Notes: generated by a model not told the origin, from the letters alone. Positions 42,180 to 51,486 are shown, counted from the first letter of the stretch. The stretch: 64,000 bases of DNA from Metaclostridioides mangenotii (GCF_017873185.1 NZ_JAGGJX010000001.1:372001-436000), one strand, 5' to 3'. Made by a program: numbers and translations.

Positions 42180-42968
42180 ATGTACTGTGTAATTCAAGAA
42201 GTAGGGCTAAAGAAAGCAAGTAAAGGAAATAGTAAGCGTTTAGAAGTCTATACATGGGACTGGACAATAAATGATAAGTATATAAAAAAGTATACCTATA
42301 GGAAAAGTTCAGAGTGCTTTGATAGGCCAATAAAAAAGGCTTATAAAATATCGATACATGAAAGCTATAGGGAAAATGGAGAAGTTAAAAAGAAGCAATG
42401 GCATATCAGTACGGAAGAACACTATAGCTTAATAGAATATGGTTTCGAATTGTGGAAGGTTGAAAATAAGTTAAATGAAATGGGAATTACAGAAGCTGAA
42501 CTATACGAGATTATCTACAAGAAGCTAGATACGCTTATTGAAAAGATAACGGAAGAATATCATAAGACAGATGAATATAAGGCAGAGGTAGATCAAACAG
42601 CGATACTCAATAAATATACAGATAACAAACAGACCTTTGAAGCAAAATACGGAGATAGGACATATGATATTTGCTACGACATATTTGGAATGCTTAGAAA
42701 CAAAGATGAACTAGATAGGATTAAAAAAGAGTATGAGGAAACGCAGAAACAGAGGAAGAGCTATGAAAGAGCATATGAGAATTATAGAAAGAGCTATAGC
42801 TCAAGTGGTTACTCAGTAAATAATTCAAGTAACTACAATGAAAATGAAAAGAAATTATTAAAAGAAGCCTTTAAGCTATTATCACATAAACATCATCCTG
42901 ACAAAGGTGGAAGCACTGAAACTATGTCTATTATTAATAATCTAAAGGACAAGTTATTGAAATTTTAG
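42180..42968 (+). CDS. J-domain protein of the island, 262 aa
   Basis: The last 45 residues are a J-domain piece: EKKLLKEAFKLLSHKHHPDK followed by GGSTETMSIINNLKD, containing the His-Pro-Asp motif that stimulates DnaK ATPase. The first 200 residues are charged, with YEETQKQRKSYERAYENYRK as a coiled coil, and unknown. Similar J-tailed proteins occur in phage and plasmid modules, where they may recruit the host chaperone to replication. The ATG follows AGAAAGAAGG. It has its own leader after the hairpin at 42075. Confidence 0.75.
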   Translation: MYCVIQEVGLKKASKGNSKRLEVYTWDWTINDKYIKKYTYRKSSECFDRPIKKAYKISIHESYRENGEVKKKQWHISTEEHYSLIEYGFELWKVENKLNEMGITEAELYEIIYKKLDTLIEKITEEYHKTDEYKAEVDQTAILNKYTDNKQTFEAKYGDRTYDICYDIFGMLRNKDELDRIKKEYEETQKQRKSYERAYENYRKSYSSSGYSVNNSSNYNENEKKLLKEAFKLLSHKHHPDKGGSTETMSIINNLKDKLLKF

Positions 42969-43083
42969 ATAATTCAAGATTGAGTTTTCATAATGAAGAA
43001 GGTAATCATCATTTGGATGAGAACCTAAGAAAAGCTAATATAAAAACTATATATAATTTATTTAATTGAGTAGAGGTGAAATG

Positions 43084-43113
43084 AAAAACCTTATAAAACC
43101 TCACTTAAATTTA
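43084..43113 (+). repeat. Degenerate copy of the double AAAACCT box
   Basis: AAAAACCTTATAAAACCT then CACTTAAATTTA resembles the box in the cassette-boundary repeats (AAACCTGAGAAAACCTGAAA then TTTA) but has no AGTACTCC hairpin before it. It precedes the gene at 43237. A 29-codon helical fragment (LRKANIKTIYNLFN) lies just upstream. Confidence 0.45.
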
Positions 43114-43203
43114 GATATATGATGCTATATATAATCAAAATAACCTCACAAAACCTTACCTATTTATTTAATAACGAGACAAAACTAGACATATTAATTT
43201 GTG

Positions 43204-43220
43204 CGTACGAATTTCGTACG
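43204..43220. promoter_or_regulatory. Perfect 8-1-8 palindrome, probable operator
   Basis: CGTACGAA and TTCGTACG flank a single T. It lies immediately before the ribosome site of the gene at 43237, a position where a bound repressor would block expression. Confidence 0.6.
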
Positions 43221-43236
43221 AAGAAAGGAGAAATAT

Positions 43237-44043
43237 ATGAGAGAAGGATTTGGGAACTTTTATACAGATGTGATACTAATTGCAAAATGTAGAAAACTAC
43301 AAGAATACATAGATTTAGGAAGCGAAGTATCAAAAGTAAAGTTAGAGAATTTACTAGAACCTTTATATATAGATTTATATAGAGCTGAAAGAAAGCTAAA
43401 TTCTATTAGTGATAAGAGCGGGATTGAATATTTTACATACAAGAATAAGAGAGACAATATATTGAGAATATTTGAATTAGTATATGTAGATAGTAGAGTT
43501 AATTTGCTTACATGGCACTGCGTAAAGATAGTATGTGATTTGAAAGGTAATAACCTTAAGGCATTGATAGTATTGAAATTGATATGCAAATACTCATTTA
43601 ATAGAGATTATGAATACATGAATAGATTAGTGACCGCATGCATGTTATATTCAAATATGGATGAAATGGGAGATGATTATAACAATATGAAAAGTTTTAT
43701 TTGTAGCTATAGCTTATCTTCATTGATTGCAAATTTACTCACTGGATTAACTCCGACAGAGTTATTAAAAGTATTTCCTATACAAAAGTATTATGAGGGT
43801 TATAAGTGGGAATTGAAAGATTACTTTAGCAGTATAGAGTATGTAAATGAATATGGATTAGATACTGAATTTACTGGTGATAGTGGGATAGACTTTATAT
43901 TTAATGTTCAGATGGATTCTTTTATGTCTGATATTGCAGTAAGTTTTATGACACTTGCTAGCGATTATAACGGTTGGACTCCTAATGATGTTATGAATCA
44001 TATAGAAAGACTTAGTAAGCCTAAATTAGAAGTAGTTAAGTAG
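43237..44043 (+). CDS. Hypothetical helical protein, 268 aa
   Basis: ATG 43237 behind AAAGGAG. The protein is helical and soluble with several short hydrophobic stretches (ILIAKCRKLQEYIDLGSEVS, NLLTWHCVKIVCDLKGN) and no recognisable domain. A palindrome lies just upstream. It sits between the J-domain gene and the sigma-like regulator, so an island-specific role is likely but not definable. Confidence 0.6.
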   Translation: MREGFGNFYTDVILIAKCRKLQEYIDLGSEVSKVKLENLLEPLYIDLYRAERKLNSISDKSGIEYFTYKNKRDNILRIFELVYVDSRVNLLTWHCVKIVCDLKGNNLKALIVLKLICKYSFNRDYEYMNRLVTACMLYSNMDEMGDDYNNMKSFICSYSLSSLIANLLTGLTPTELLKVFPIQKYYEGYKWELKDYFSSIEYVNEYGLDTEFTGDSGIDFIFNVQMDSFMSDIAVSFMTLASDYNGWTPNDVMNHIERLSKPKLEVVK

Positions 44044-44046
44044 TAT

Positions 44047-44106
44047 ATCCCCCCTCCCTCAATTAAATGCGGTTTATTTTGGGGAAACAAGCAACGGGGA
44101 GGGGGC
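44047..44106. repeat. GC-rich inverted repeat in AT-rich DNA
   Basis: CCCCCCTCCC (from 44048) and GGGGAGGGGG (to about 44105) can pair across about 40 nt. The base composition contrasts strongly with the surroundings. It may be a terminator for the 268-aa gene, although no T run follows. Confidence 0.45.
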
Positions 44107-44162
44107 ATTGCTAAACATATTATCTTTATTTTATCATGCGCGCGAGGGAGATGAAAGATAAT

Positions 44163-44516
44163 ATGGAATATTTAAATAAGGAATATGAGAAGTTTGCAAT
44201 TGATATATTGAAGCACCACAGGGAATTAAAGTCATTTATTAAAAGTACCTCAGAAAAGAATGTCTTAAATATTAGTCATAAAAATATAGAGGATACTAAA
44301 ATGCTAGTAAATAATATAGATAAGGCTATGAGTAGCCTAAGCCCTATCCATAGGGAATTGATTAAACTGAGATATTTAAACGGCTTAGATTGGCAATTAA
44401 CGAGTGAAAGTTTAGGGTGTAGTATTAGAACCGCTTATAATAGGAATAAAGAAGTGATAAGCATAATTGTGCAAGCTTTATTTGGCGAAAATATGGAAAG
44501 AAATAGTGTAAATTAA
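44163..44516 (+). CDS. ArpU/sigma-70 region 4-like regulator of the island
   Basis: About 118 residues. The C-terminal part is a sigma-region-4-type HTH: SPIHRELIKLRYLNGLDWQL, then TSESLGCSIRTAYNRNKEVI. This is the style of ArpU/RinA-type late regulators of phages and satellites. The N-terminal half is a helical hairpin. The start is either ATG 44163 (12 bases after GAGGGAG) or ATG 44136. It lies directly before the cassette array, so it is the best candidate for a regulator of the repeat-borne promoters. Confidence 0.7.
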   Translation: MEYLNKEYEKFAIDILKHHRELKSFIKSTSEKNVLNISHKNIEDTKMLVNNIDKAMSSLSPIHRELIKLRYLNGLDWQLTSESLGCSIRTAYNRNKEVISIIVQALFGENMERNSVN

Positions 44517-44520
44517 TGTT

Positions 44521-44794
44521 ATGGCCAAAGTAGAGAACCTTGATAAAGATACAATAATGTTTTAAAGCTACGGATATAATTTACATGCTGATACTAAAAT
44601 ACGTGCTAATATAAGGGAATATCTAAGGGTTAATTATCCGTATGAATACTATATGTATGTTGATTTAGATATTAAAAAGTGGTCAGACGGTTTGTATATT
44701 GAAAAGTATGGCCAATAACTATGGAAACGGTTATATAGGGCGTATGAGAGAGATTAAGAGCAGAGCAAGTCGACAAAAGAACATAAAAAGATAA
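44521..44794 (+). pseudogene. Decayed small genes before the cassette array
   Basis: ATG 44521 gives AKVENLDKDTIMF, a stop, then in frame SYGYNLHADTKIRANIREYL and VDLDIKKWSDGLYIEKYGQ to 44718. An overlapping 28-codon frame from ATG 44708 (MANNYGNGYIGRMREIKSR) ends at 44794. The first is interrupted; the second is too short to trust. Confidence 0.4.
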
Positions 44795-44820
44795 TAAATG
44801 GATAACTATTAAAATGTTTC

Positions 44821-45002
44821 ATTGGAGTGTTGCAAAACGAATACTCCATTAAAAATATGCAGTATTACAAAACAACCATTGCAATATAAATGAATGGAGT
44901 ACTCCAAAACAACTATGGAGTACTCCAAAACAACTATGGAGTACTTTTTTATTGCGAGATTTATTTAAGGATTTGCTAGAACCTGAGAAAACCTGAAATT
45001 TA
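44821..45002 (+). repeat. Cassette-boundary repeat R1 (terminator hairpins plus double box)
   Basis: Contains GGAGTGTT...AATACTCC, then a 21-bp unit GGAGTACTCCAAAACAACTA repeated in tandem, then GGAGTACT with a T run and ATTGC, then 25 bp later GGATTTGCTAGAACCTGAGA and AAACCTGAAATTTA. It stands directly upstream of the NTPase gene. The extra upstream hairpins are shared only with R2. Confidence 0.85.
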
Positions 45003-45136
45003 TATTATATATTATTTTAGAAAATCCATTTACGATTTTGTTGTCGGATAAAAAAGGCGCATTATGATTATTAAAGAAGGATTTTAAACTATTAAGTAGA
45101 ATTATATATAAATAATTTATATATAAGGAGACTTTG

Positions 45137-46885
45137 ATGGACCTATTGAATGAAATAAATTTATACTGTAATCAAAAAAATAATACTGGCGCACTCTTAA
45201 TTACTGGAAAATGGGGAAGTGGCAAATCTTATTTTATAGAAAATAATTTAATGAATAATGATTTAATAAAAAACAACTTTGATATTATTAAAATTTCTTT
45301 ATTTGGAATAGATAGTTCTGATATGTTTAATAAAGAAGTTAAAGCTAAATATATAAATAAAAGATATAAAATACCCTCAAACAATAAACTAAAATCTATT
45401 AACTATAAAGCGCTTTTAGAGAAGTTGCCTTATATCGGAAGAGCTGTACCATTTATTGATTTGAATATGTTGGTGGACATCGAGCCCTATAATAAAACAC
45501 ACTTATTATTCATATTTGATGACCTAGAGCGCTGTAAAATAGACATTAATGACTTGATGGGACTAATAAACCAATATATTGAGATGGCAGAATGTAAAAC
45601 AATTATTATAGCAAATGAAGAATCACTTTTAAGAGATCCTTCAAAAAAAGAAGACTATTCCATTATAAAAGAAAAAATTATTTCTAGAACTATTAAGTTT
45701 ACAAATAAATCTAAAGAAACCATAAATAAAATAATAAAATCTTATGAAGAATATAATTCAGATTTAGGTTATAAAAGTTTTCTTGAAAAAAATACAGAAT
45801 TCATTATCGATACATTTAGTGAAATAGGAAAAGAAAACTTACGAATTCTAAAATGTGCGCTACAAGACTATGAACTATTTTTTAAAAAGGTCAGTGACAC
45901 CAATTTTGAAGAACAAGATAATGAATTAAAAATATTTTATAATTTTCTAGTAGTTTATTTTGAATATAGAGTAGGTGAGCTACAAGATGAAAAATATAAA
46001 GTATATGAAGGGATTTTTATTGATACTGATTTAAAAGATAAATATACAAAATATGATAAGAATTACTTTTTATTTTCATTGATAGATTGGTTAAGAGATG
46101 GATATTTCAATGAAAAATTATTAGAAAATGATCTTAAAAGAATTGATATTATTTCATCACCTAAATCAAAGAAGGATATTATTATTTCAACTGAAAATCT
46201 ATTGCTTCTTGAAGAAATAGATTTAATTGAAGGATTTCAAGAGCTATTAGATTATGCGTATATTGGTAATATAGAATTATCAGACTATATATCAATTTTT
46301 AAACTATATCTACAAGCAGTTCAATACAAAATAGATCTCCACTGTAATATTAATTATAAAAGCCTAGAAGAAGGCATAAAAATAAAATTAAAGAACACAT
46401 TTGATAATAATGAAAAAATTTATTTGAGGATTTATTTAACTGTTGAAGAAGAAAGGCTTCTTAGTAATGAAGGCCTAATGCTATACAACATGATATTTGA
46501 CACTTATAGATCTCAAGATAATTGTTTTTTCGAGCACAAATTATTTGAAGCATTAAAAAAAGATAATGTATCTTTTGTAATAGAATGTTTAGGTGCTTAT
46601 GAAGGCAGGATTACTGATGAATTTGTTAACTTATTCTTTGATTGTTATAAAAATAAAAAGAATTTTGATAGATTTTTATTAAAATCAGCTATAAAAGGTC
46701 TACTTAGTAAAGAAATATTTTTTACTGAAGTAAATAAAAAAGAGACTTTAAATTCTTTAAATCATCTAAAACAAAATGTAGCAAAACTAGATACAGGAGA
46801 TAAAATAGGCAAAATAAATGATAGTCAACTGATTGAATTTTTAACTGATATCATAAAAAGTAGTGAATTTGAGATTACTAATTAA
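45137..46885 (+). CDS. KAP-type P-loop NTPase (predicted defence protein)
   Basis: A 582-residue protein. The N-terminal KAP-like NTPase domain has Walker A ITGKWGSGKS (residues 24-31 for GKWGSGKS) and Walker B with FDDLERC near residue 127, then a sensor segment CKTIIIANEES. The C-terminal 300 residues are helical, with no further motif. KAP-type NTPases are found in phage-exclusion and abortive-infection loci. The ATG 45137 follows AAGGAG. It forms a cassette with the HEPN-motif gene 112 bp downstream, between repeats R1 and R2. Confidence 0.82.
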   Translation: MDLLNEINLYCNQKNNTGALLITGKWGSGKSYFIENNLMNNDLIKNNFDIIKISLFGIDSSDMFNKEVKAKYINKRYKIPSNNKLKSINYKALLEKLPYIGRAVPFIDLNMLVDIEPYNKTHLLFIFDDLERCKIDINDLMGLINQYIEMAECKTIIIANEESLLRDPSKKEDYSIIKEKIISRTIKFTNKSKETINKIIKSYEEYNSDLGYKSFLEKNTEFIIDTFSEIGKENLRILKCALQDYELFFKKVSDTNFEEQDNELKIFYNFLVVYFEYRVGELQDEKYKVYEGIFIDTDLKDKYTKYDKNYFLFSLIDWLRDGYFNEKLLENDLKRIDIISSPKSKKDIIISTENLLLLEEIDLIEGFQELLDYAYIGNIELSDYISIFKLYLQAVQYKIDLHCNINYKSLEEGIKIKLKNTFDNNEKIYLRIYLTVEEERLLSNEGLMLYNMIFDTYRSQDNCFFEHKLFEALKKDNVSFVIECLGAYEGRITDEFVNLFFDCYKNKKNFDRFLLKSAIKGLLSKEIFFTEVNKKETLNSLNHLKQNVAKLDTGDKIGKINDSQLIEFLTDIIKSSEFEITN

Positions 46886-46997
46886 GTTAATGTCTTATAC
46901 AGTATATAACGCAATAATTATACAACTAGATACTAATAACACAATAAATAATATTACAAATTTAACATAGTTATTTAAGAAGTGAGGTGTAATAATT

Positions 46998-48932
46998 GTG
47001 GATCGAGTAAAATTTTATTCTACTAATGACTTAAGTTATAGTTATTACTTAGAGTGTTCAGAGAAAGTAATTATAAATCACAGAAATGATAAGAAATTAG
47101 AATGTATTAACGATGTGATTGAACTTTATAATATTCAGAAATACTTTGATAACGAAATATATCTAACAAGATGGAAATCTAATGACATAAAAAAATATAA
47201 AGATATAGCAAAGACATTTATGCCGATAATAGCTAGATTTTTTGTGAATATAAATATTGATAAGTTTGATAAATATTATGAAAAAATAGATTTTGATTAT
47301 AGACAGGATTTTTGGGAACTAATTGTAAAATTTAATTTATATCAAAAAATAGATCCTTTAGAATTTGAGATATTTTTGTACGAATCAAAAGTTAATTTAC
47401 ATGAAATTCTAATACATAGGGGAATTGCAAAATACTTTGGATGTCCTATAAGAGAGTATATGTTATTTAATAAATCTTCTGCCGAAGTACTTTTAGATGA
47501 ATATGAAATAAAACATAACACTGAAACAAATCACCTATTTTTTCCGAATGAATTAACAAATGCAGATAAAGAAGTAATAATTTGTAATTATTTAGATAAT
47601 GAACAAATAAATTTTAATTACTTAAAGATTATAGCTAATATACAAAGCAATAAGAATAAAGTAGAATTATCGCCAAAAACATTACTGAAAGCAAAAAAGA
47701 GACTTGAATTAGAGAAAAAAAAATTATTTCCTGAAGATTCTGGTATACTTTTGGAAACAACTCTAATTTTTTCTGATACTCAGGAAGAGGAAGTAAAGAT
47801 AGAGATAGAAGGATACTCAATAAAAGCAATCTATAGTACTAAGTGGATTGAAGAAAATAGAGATAGTGCAACCTTGTTAAACAATTTTATTTATTTATTT
47901 GATTATGTTGATTTTCAAATGAGATTCAATCTTGTGAATAAATCACATTATATGGGAGTTTTAGAAAGATATATGTTTATTAAGTCAAAAAATGCTTATA
48001 TAAAAGGGGGGACTTTCAACCGTCTAGATCAGCTATCTTTAATGCAAATGACTGGTTACTATAACAAACTACTTAGTATAGATATTAGGATCGAGGAATT
48101 AATTGAGTGGTTTTTTAAGGATTATCTATCCCATGAATTTGAAGCTAATAACTTTAAATTAAATATGCCTTCAACAAATTCAACATTTTTAGAAAAATGC
48201 ACAAATATAATGCCTGCACTTGAGTCTGTATTAAAACAATTTTTACTGTTTGTTGAAGAAGGGCATATTGACTTTGAATTACTTGAATTTAGTTCTGATC
48301 ATCTAATTTATAAAAATATTCCTTCATTGGTTCAAAGGAAATATGTGTACGGATATGGCGATGAATTCAGAAAATTAACAATATTTCTGTTTTCGGATCA
48401 AAGTAGTTTGGGCTTCATTAAAAAGTTAGATAAATCTTATAGAAATTTATTTGAATTAATATCTAATGAAGAGGTTGTAATCAGTTCTTACTCAAAACAT
48501 AATATTCAAAAGATAAACTGGTTAATTGAACATGAGTATTTATTAATAAATAATAAAGGATTCCTTGAATTTAGCAATAATACTCTTATTACCATACTAA
48601 AAGATTTATATTATAATGAAGTGATAAGTTATTGGAAATATCCTAATCAAGGTCAAGAAGTAATTGATGAATTAGAAAAAAAGCATATTGTTAAAATTGA
48701 AAGCTCACTATTCACTAAACCTGAACAAGACTATATCAATTATTTTTTAAATAAATCACAATTTAATAATGGTTTAGACCTAAGAAATAAGTATGTTCAT
48801 ACACAACCTGATTTAGATAATGAATTCGATATACATAAACATAATTATATGGTTTTATTAAGGATATTTATTTTAACTATATTAAAAATAAATGATGATT
48901 TCTGCATTGCAGATTATATAAAAAACAGATAA
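46998..48932 (+). CDS. Large protein with C-terminal HEPN-type RNxxxH motif, 644 aa
   Basis: I do not recognise the first 550 residues, which are helical with mixed charge. Near the C-terminus GLDLRNKYVHTQ gives Arg596-Asn597-xxx-His601, the Rx4H motif of HEPN ribonucleases. It is followed by the helix NYMVLLRIFILTILKI, which fits the four-helix HEPN core. HEPN toxins cleave RNA in many defence systems. The start is GTG 46998 behind GTGAGGTG. Its partner is the KAP NTPase upstream, which could sense infection and release the nuclease. Function is inferred from motif and pairing. Confidence 0.65.
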   Translation: MDRVKFYSTNDLSYSYYLECSEKVIINHRNDKKLECINDVIELYNIQKYFDNEIYLTRWKSNDIKKYKDIAKTFMPIIARFFVNINIDKFDKYYEKIDFDYRQDFWELIVKFNLYQKIDPLEFEIFLYESKVNLHEILIHRGIAKYFGCPIREYMLFNKSSAEVLLDEYEIKHNTETNHLFFPNELTNADKEVIICNYLDNEQINFNYLKIIANIQSNKNKVELSPKTLLKAKKRLELEKKKLFPEDSGILLETTLIFSDTQEEEVKIEIEGYSIKAIYSTKWIEENRDSATLLNNFIYLFDYVDFQMRFNLVNKSHYMGVLERYMFIKSKNAYIKGGTFNRLDQLSLMQMTGYYNKLLSIDIRIEELIEWFFKDYLSHEFEANNFKLNMPSTNSTFLEKCTNIMPALESVLKQFLLFVEEGHIDFELLEFSSDHLIYKNIPSLVQRKYVYGYGDEFRKLTIFLFSDQSSLGFIKKLDKSYRNLFELISNEEVVISSYSKHNIQKINWLIEHEYLLINNKGFLEFSNNTLITILKDLYYNEVISYWKYPNQGQEVIDELEKKHIVKIESSLFTKPEQDYINYFLNKSQFNNGLDLRNKYVHTQPDLDNEFDIHKHNYMVLLRIFILTILKINDDFCIADYIKNR

Positions 48933-49012
48933 TAATTGCTTATTCAATCAAATGATACAGTTTATCTATTAATAATTTTTAAAGATAGCAAATATTGCTA
49001 TTAAAATGATTT

Positions 49013-49170
49013 ATTGGAGTGTTAAAACGAATACTCCAATGAATGCAGTATTACAAAACAACCATTGCAGTATAAATGAACGGAGTACTCCAAAACAACC
49101 GACGGAGTACTTTTTATTGCGATTTATATGTTTTAATATTCGATAAAACCTGAGAAAACTTGAAATTTTA
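49013..49170 (+). repeat. Cassette-boundary repeat R2
   Basis: ATTGGAGTGTTAAAACGAAT, further hairpin sequence, then GGAGTACTCCAAAACAACCG and GGAGTACTTTTTATTGC, then GATAAAACCTGAGAAAACTT and GAAATTTTA. Forty-five bp further, TGTAGAATATTGT (49212-49224) matches a block after R3 and contains a probable -10 TAGAAT. Confidence 0.85.
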
Positions 49171-49285
49171 ATATTAATTATTTAGATTTTTAAAAGGAAT
49201 TTTAACAATAGTGTAGAATATTGTTGTTTAATAATAATTTTTGGATTAAAGGAATTATTAAGAAAGAACTTAGAAAGGGGTAATT

Positions 49286-50029
49286 ATGACATTAAACGAG
49301 AATTATTATTTTTTAATGGACGCTTTAGATAAATTTAATTCTAATTATTTTAAATTTATTATAATTTTATTACTACTCATGCTATTTATCTATAATTATA
49401 TAATTATAGATAAGGCTAAGGATGAATTTAAAAAAATACTAAGAAGACAGTTATTTATGTTATTTGTAAATATTATAGTTATTTCGGGATTTATTCATAT
49501 TATATATATATTATTCGATATAAAAATCTTTTACTATATTTATAGAAATAAACTTTGTTTTCTATTATTTACTTTTATCCTAATACGTAGACTTTTTATT
49601 TTATATAACACTTATCGTTCTGCAAATATTAGTTTGGCAATGGATCTCGCTGATGAGAATAGTAAAGGTGATATTAACAAGAATAAAAAACAATATTCGT
49701 GTTTATTAAGGTGGTTGGATACAGATTTGTATATGGCAAATATACAATTTGATATATTAAAATCATTGACACCTATTTCTTTGATACCAGTATTATTTGG
49801 TTTCATATTTAAAAATGAAAATAATAAGGATCCGATAAATATTAATTGGAGTATGTATACGGTTTTTATCTTTGCAATGTTTTTTATATATATTTTTTTC
49901 TATATAAAGGTTTATTATGATTTAAAAAGAATAAAGAGAGAAAAAGATAATGTAGTTGATAGATTTAGCATAGTTGTAGAAGATGATGATAGTATAACTA
50001 AAATAGATAGAATACTAAACAATAAATAA
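49286..50029 (+). CDS. Multi-spanning membrane protein, 247 aa
   Basis: Five predicted membrane helices: two near the N-terminus (KFIIILLLLMLFIYNYIII; FVNIIVISGFIHIIYILF), one at about 92-110 (LCFLLFTFILIRRLFIL) and two in the second half (SLTPISLIPVLFGFIF; TVFIFAMFFIYIFFYIKVYY). The C-terminal 30 residues are charged and cytoplasmic. Size and layout recall pore-forming effectors of defence systems, but there is no diagnostic motif. The ATG follows AGAAAGGGG. It is the first gene of cassette 2. Confidence 0.6.
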   Translation: MTLNENYYFLMDALDKFNSNYFKFIIILLLLMLFIYNYIIIDKAKDEFKKILRRQLFMLFVNIIVISGFIHIIYILFDIKIFYYIYRNKLCFLLFTFILIRRLFILYNTYRSANISLAMDLADENSKGDINKNKKQYSCLLRWLDTDLYMANIQFDILKSLTPISLIPVLFGFIFKNENNKDPININWSMYTVFIFAMFFIYIFFYIKVYYDLKRIKREKDNVVDRFSIVVEDDDSITKIDRILNNK

Positions 50030-50181
50030 TTTATAGAGTAGAAGAAAGAAATACCCCTTTTATTCCCACGCTAGAACAATTGATAATAAAAACAATATGC
50101 AAACAACCAATTGTCAATATTGGAATGATTGGAAATACAATATTAAAGTAAAGATTAAATATTGTGCAATGTTGAAAACAG

Positions 50182-50201
50182 AAATCCCCTCGTCTCCACC
50201 A
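50182..50201 (+). other. tmRNA/tRNA 3'-end-like scar, possible attachment-site remnant
   Basis: AAATCCCCTCGTCTCCACCA has the form of the T-arm and acceptor 3' end of ssrA (tmRNA), whose 5' end GGRGACG would pair with CGTCTCC, ending in CCA. No tRNA or tmRNA body lies upstream. Elements that integrate into ssrA leave such 3' ends at their borders. The 415-bp gap around it (50030-50445) has no gene. Confidence 0.5.
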
Positions 50202-50445
50202 ATTTTAAATGAATATCGATAAACAAAGTGGAATTGCTTAATCATATTTTATAAACAATCCTATCCGTCAGATGGTTTAAGGTTAAGAAAAAGTTATGGA
50301 TTCCTACTTATAACTATATTTGGTAAAATTTAGTTATAATAAATATGAGTTTTTAATTATTCTGAGTTAAATTTTAAATATCTATAATATGACTAATAGT
50401 TAAAAAGCTGTTTTAAAAAATATAGAGAGGACAGGAGAATAGCAA

Positions 50446-51262
50446 ATGAAAAATAGATTAGGTTTGTCACAAGGGGATGTTTTACAGAATGATGATATAA
50501 TGAAGGTTTTTGGATGCAGTGGACAGGGCGGTATGAGAAAATCAAATTCCACTAATACTCTTGTATTAATATCAGATGAGACGAAAGGGCTATATGAAGA
50601 CAAGTGGTATAAAGATGAATTTCATTATACTGGTATGGGGAAAAATGGGGACCAAAGCCTAGACTTTATGCAAAACAAAACCTTAGCTTTAAGTAATGAA
50701 AATAAGGTGGAAATACACTTGTTTGAAGTGTTTGAAAAGAAACGATATACATATATAGGACAGGTTTACTTAATTGGAGAACCTTATCAGTCCATACAGC
50801 AGGGAGAAGATGGAATCGATAGAACTGTATGGATTTTCAAATTGGAGTTAGTTAGCGGTTATAGTTTACCTAATATAGATAAAGATGTATTTGGAAGAAA
50901 TAGTGAAGTGAAAGAAAGGAAGATAAAAAAACTTAAAGCAGAAGAAATTATTGATAAAGCTAAAAAAGTAAAAGGTAAGGCAGGATCAGTAAATGTAATT
51001 TCACAGACTCACAGCAGAAATCAAATTATTATAGAGTATACAAAAATGAGAGCAAAAGGTTTTTGTGAACTTTGTAAAGAAAAGGCACCCTTTATGAATT
51101 TAAACAATGAACCTTATTTAGAAGTTCTCTAAGGGAGGGAATGACGATATTGATAATACAGTGGCATTATGTCCTAATTGTCATAAAAAAATGCATATTC
51201 TTAATTTAGATAAAGATGTTGAACACTTGTCAAATTTAAATAAACATATAATTCACACTTAA
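50446..51262 (+). pseudogene. SRA-HNH modification-dependent nuclease, inactivated in the HNH domain
   Basis: The N-terminal 145 residues (LSQGDVLQNDDIMKVFGCSG, QGGMRKSNSTNTLVLISD, YTGMGKNGDQSLDFMQNKTL) match the ScoMcrA-like SRA domain that reads modified bases in type IV-like restriction. The HNH domain begins GFCELCKEKAPF, then the frame stops at 51132. SKGGNDDIDNTVALCPNCHK follows in another frame to 51262. Compared with the copy at 55945 a 23-bp block (present there at 55988-56010) is missing, which removes the catalytic His-His (VHHIIWL) and shifts the frame. The start ATG follows AGGAGAA. The nuclease should be dead; the SRA part could still be made. Confidence 0.78.
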
Positions 51263-51486
51263 AAATATAAGTATTGGTATGAGAGATAAGTATGATTTAA
51301 GTTTAAATTATGCTGCAAATAATCCAACATTAACCCAATTAGAATGAAAGACATTAAAAATATAACCCATAATAAAAAATACTTTCTAAAAAATATTGAA
51401 TTTTTAGAATTTTTATATTAAGAAAAATAAACTTAAATCTATATAATATCTAAGGCGGAATGTGTGTATAAACTTAAAAGATAAAA
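51263..51486. other. Non-coding stretch before R3
   Basis: AT-rich, no gene seen; only the tail of the damaged nuclease gene and short frames without ribosome sites. Confidence 0.4.
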
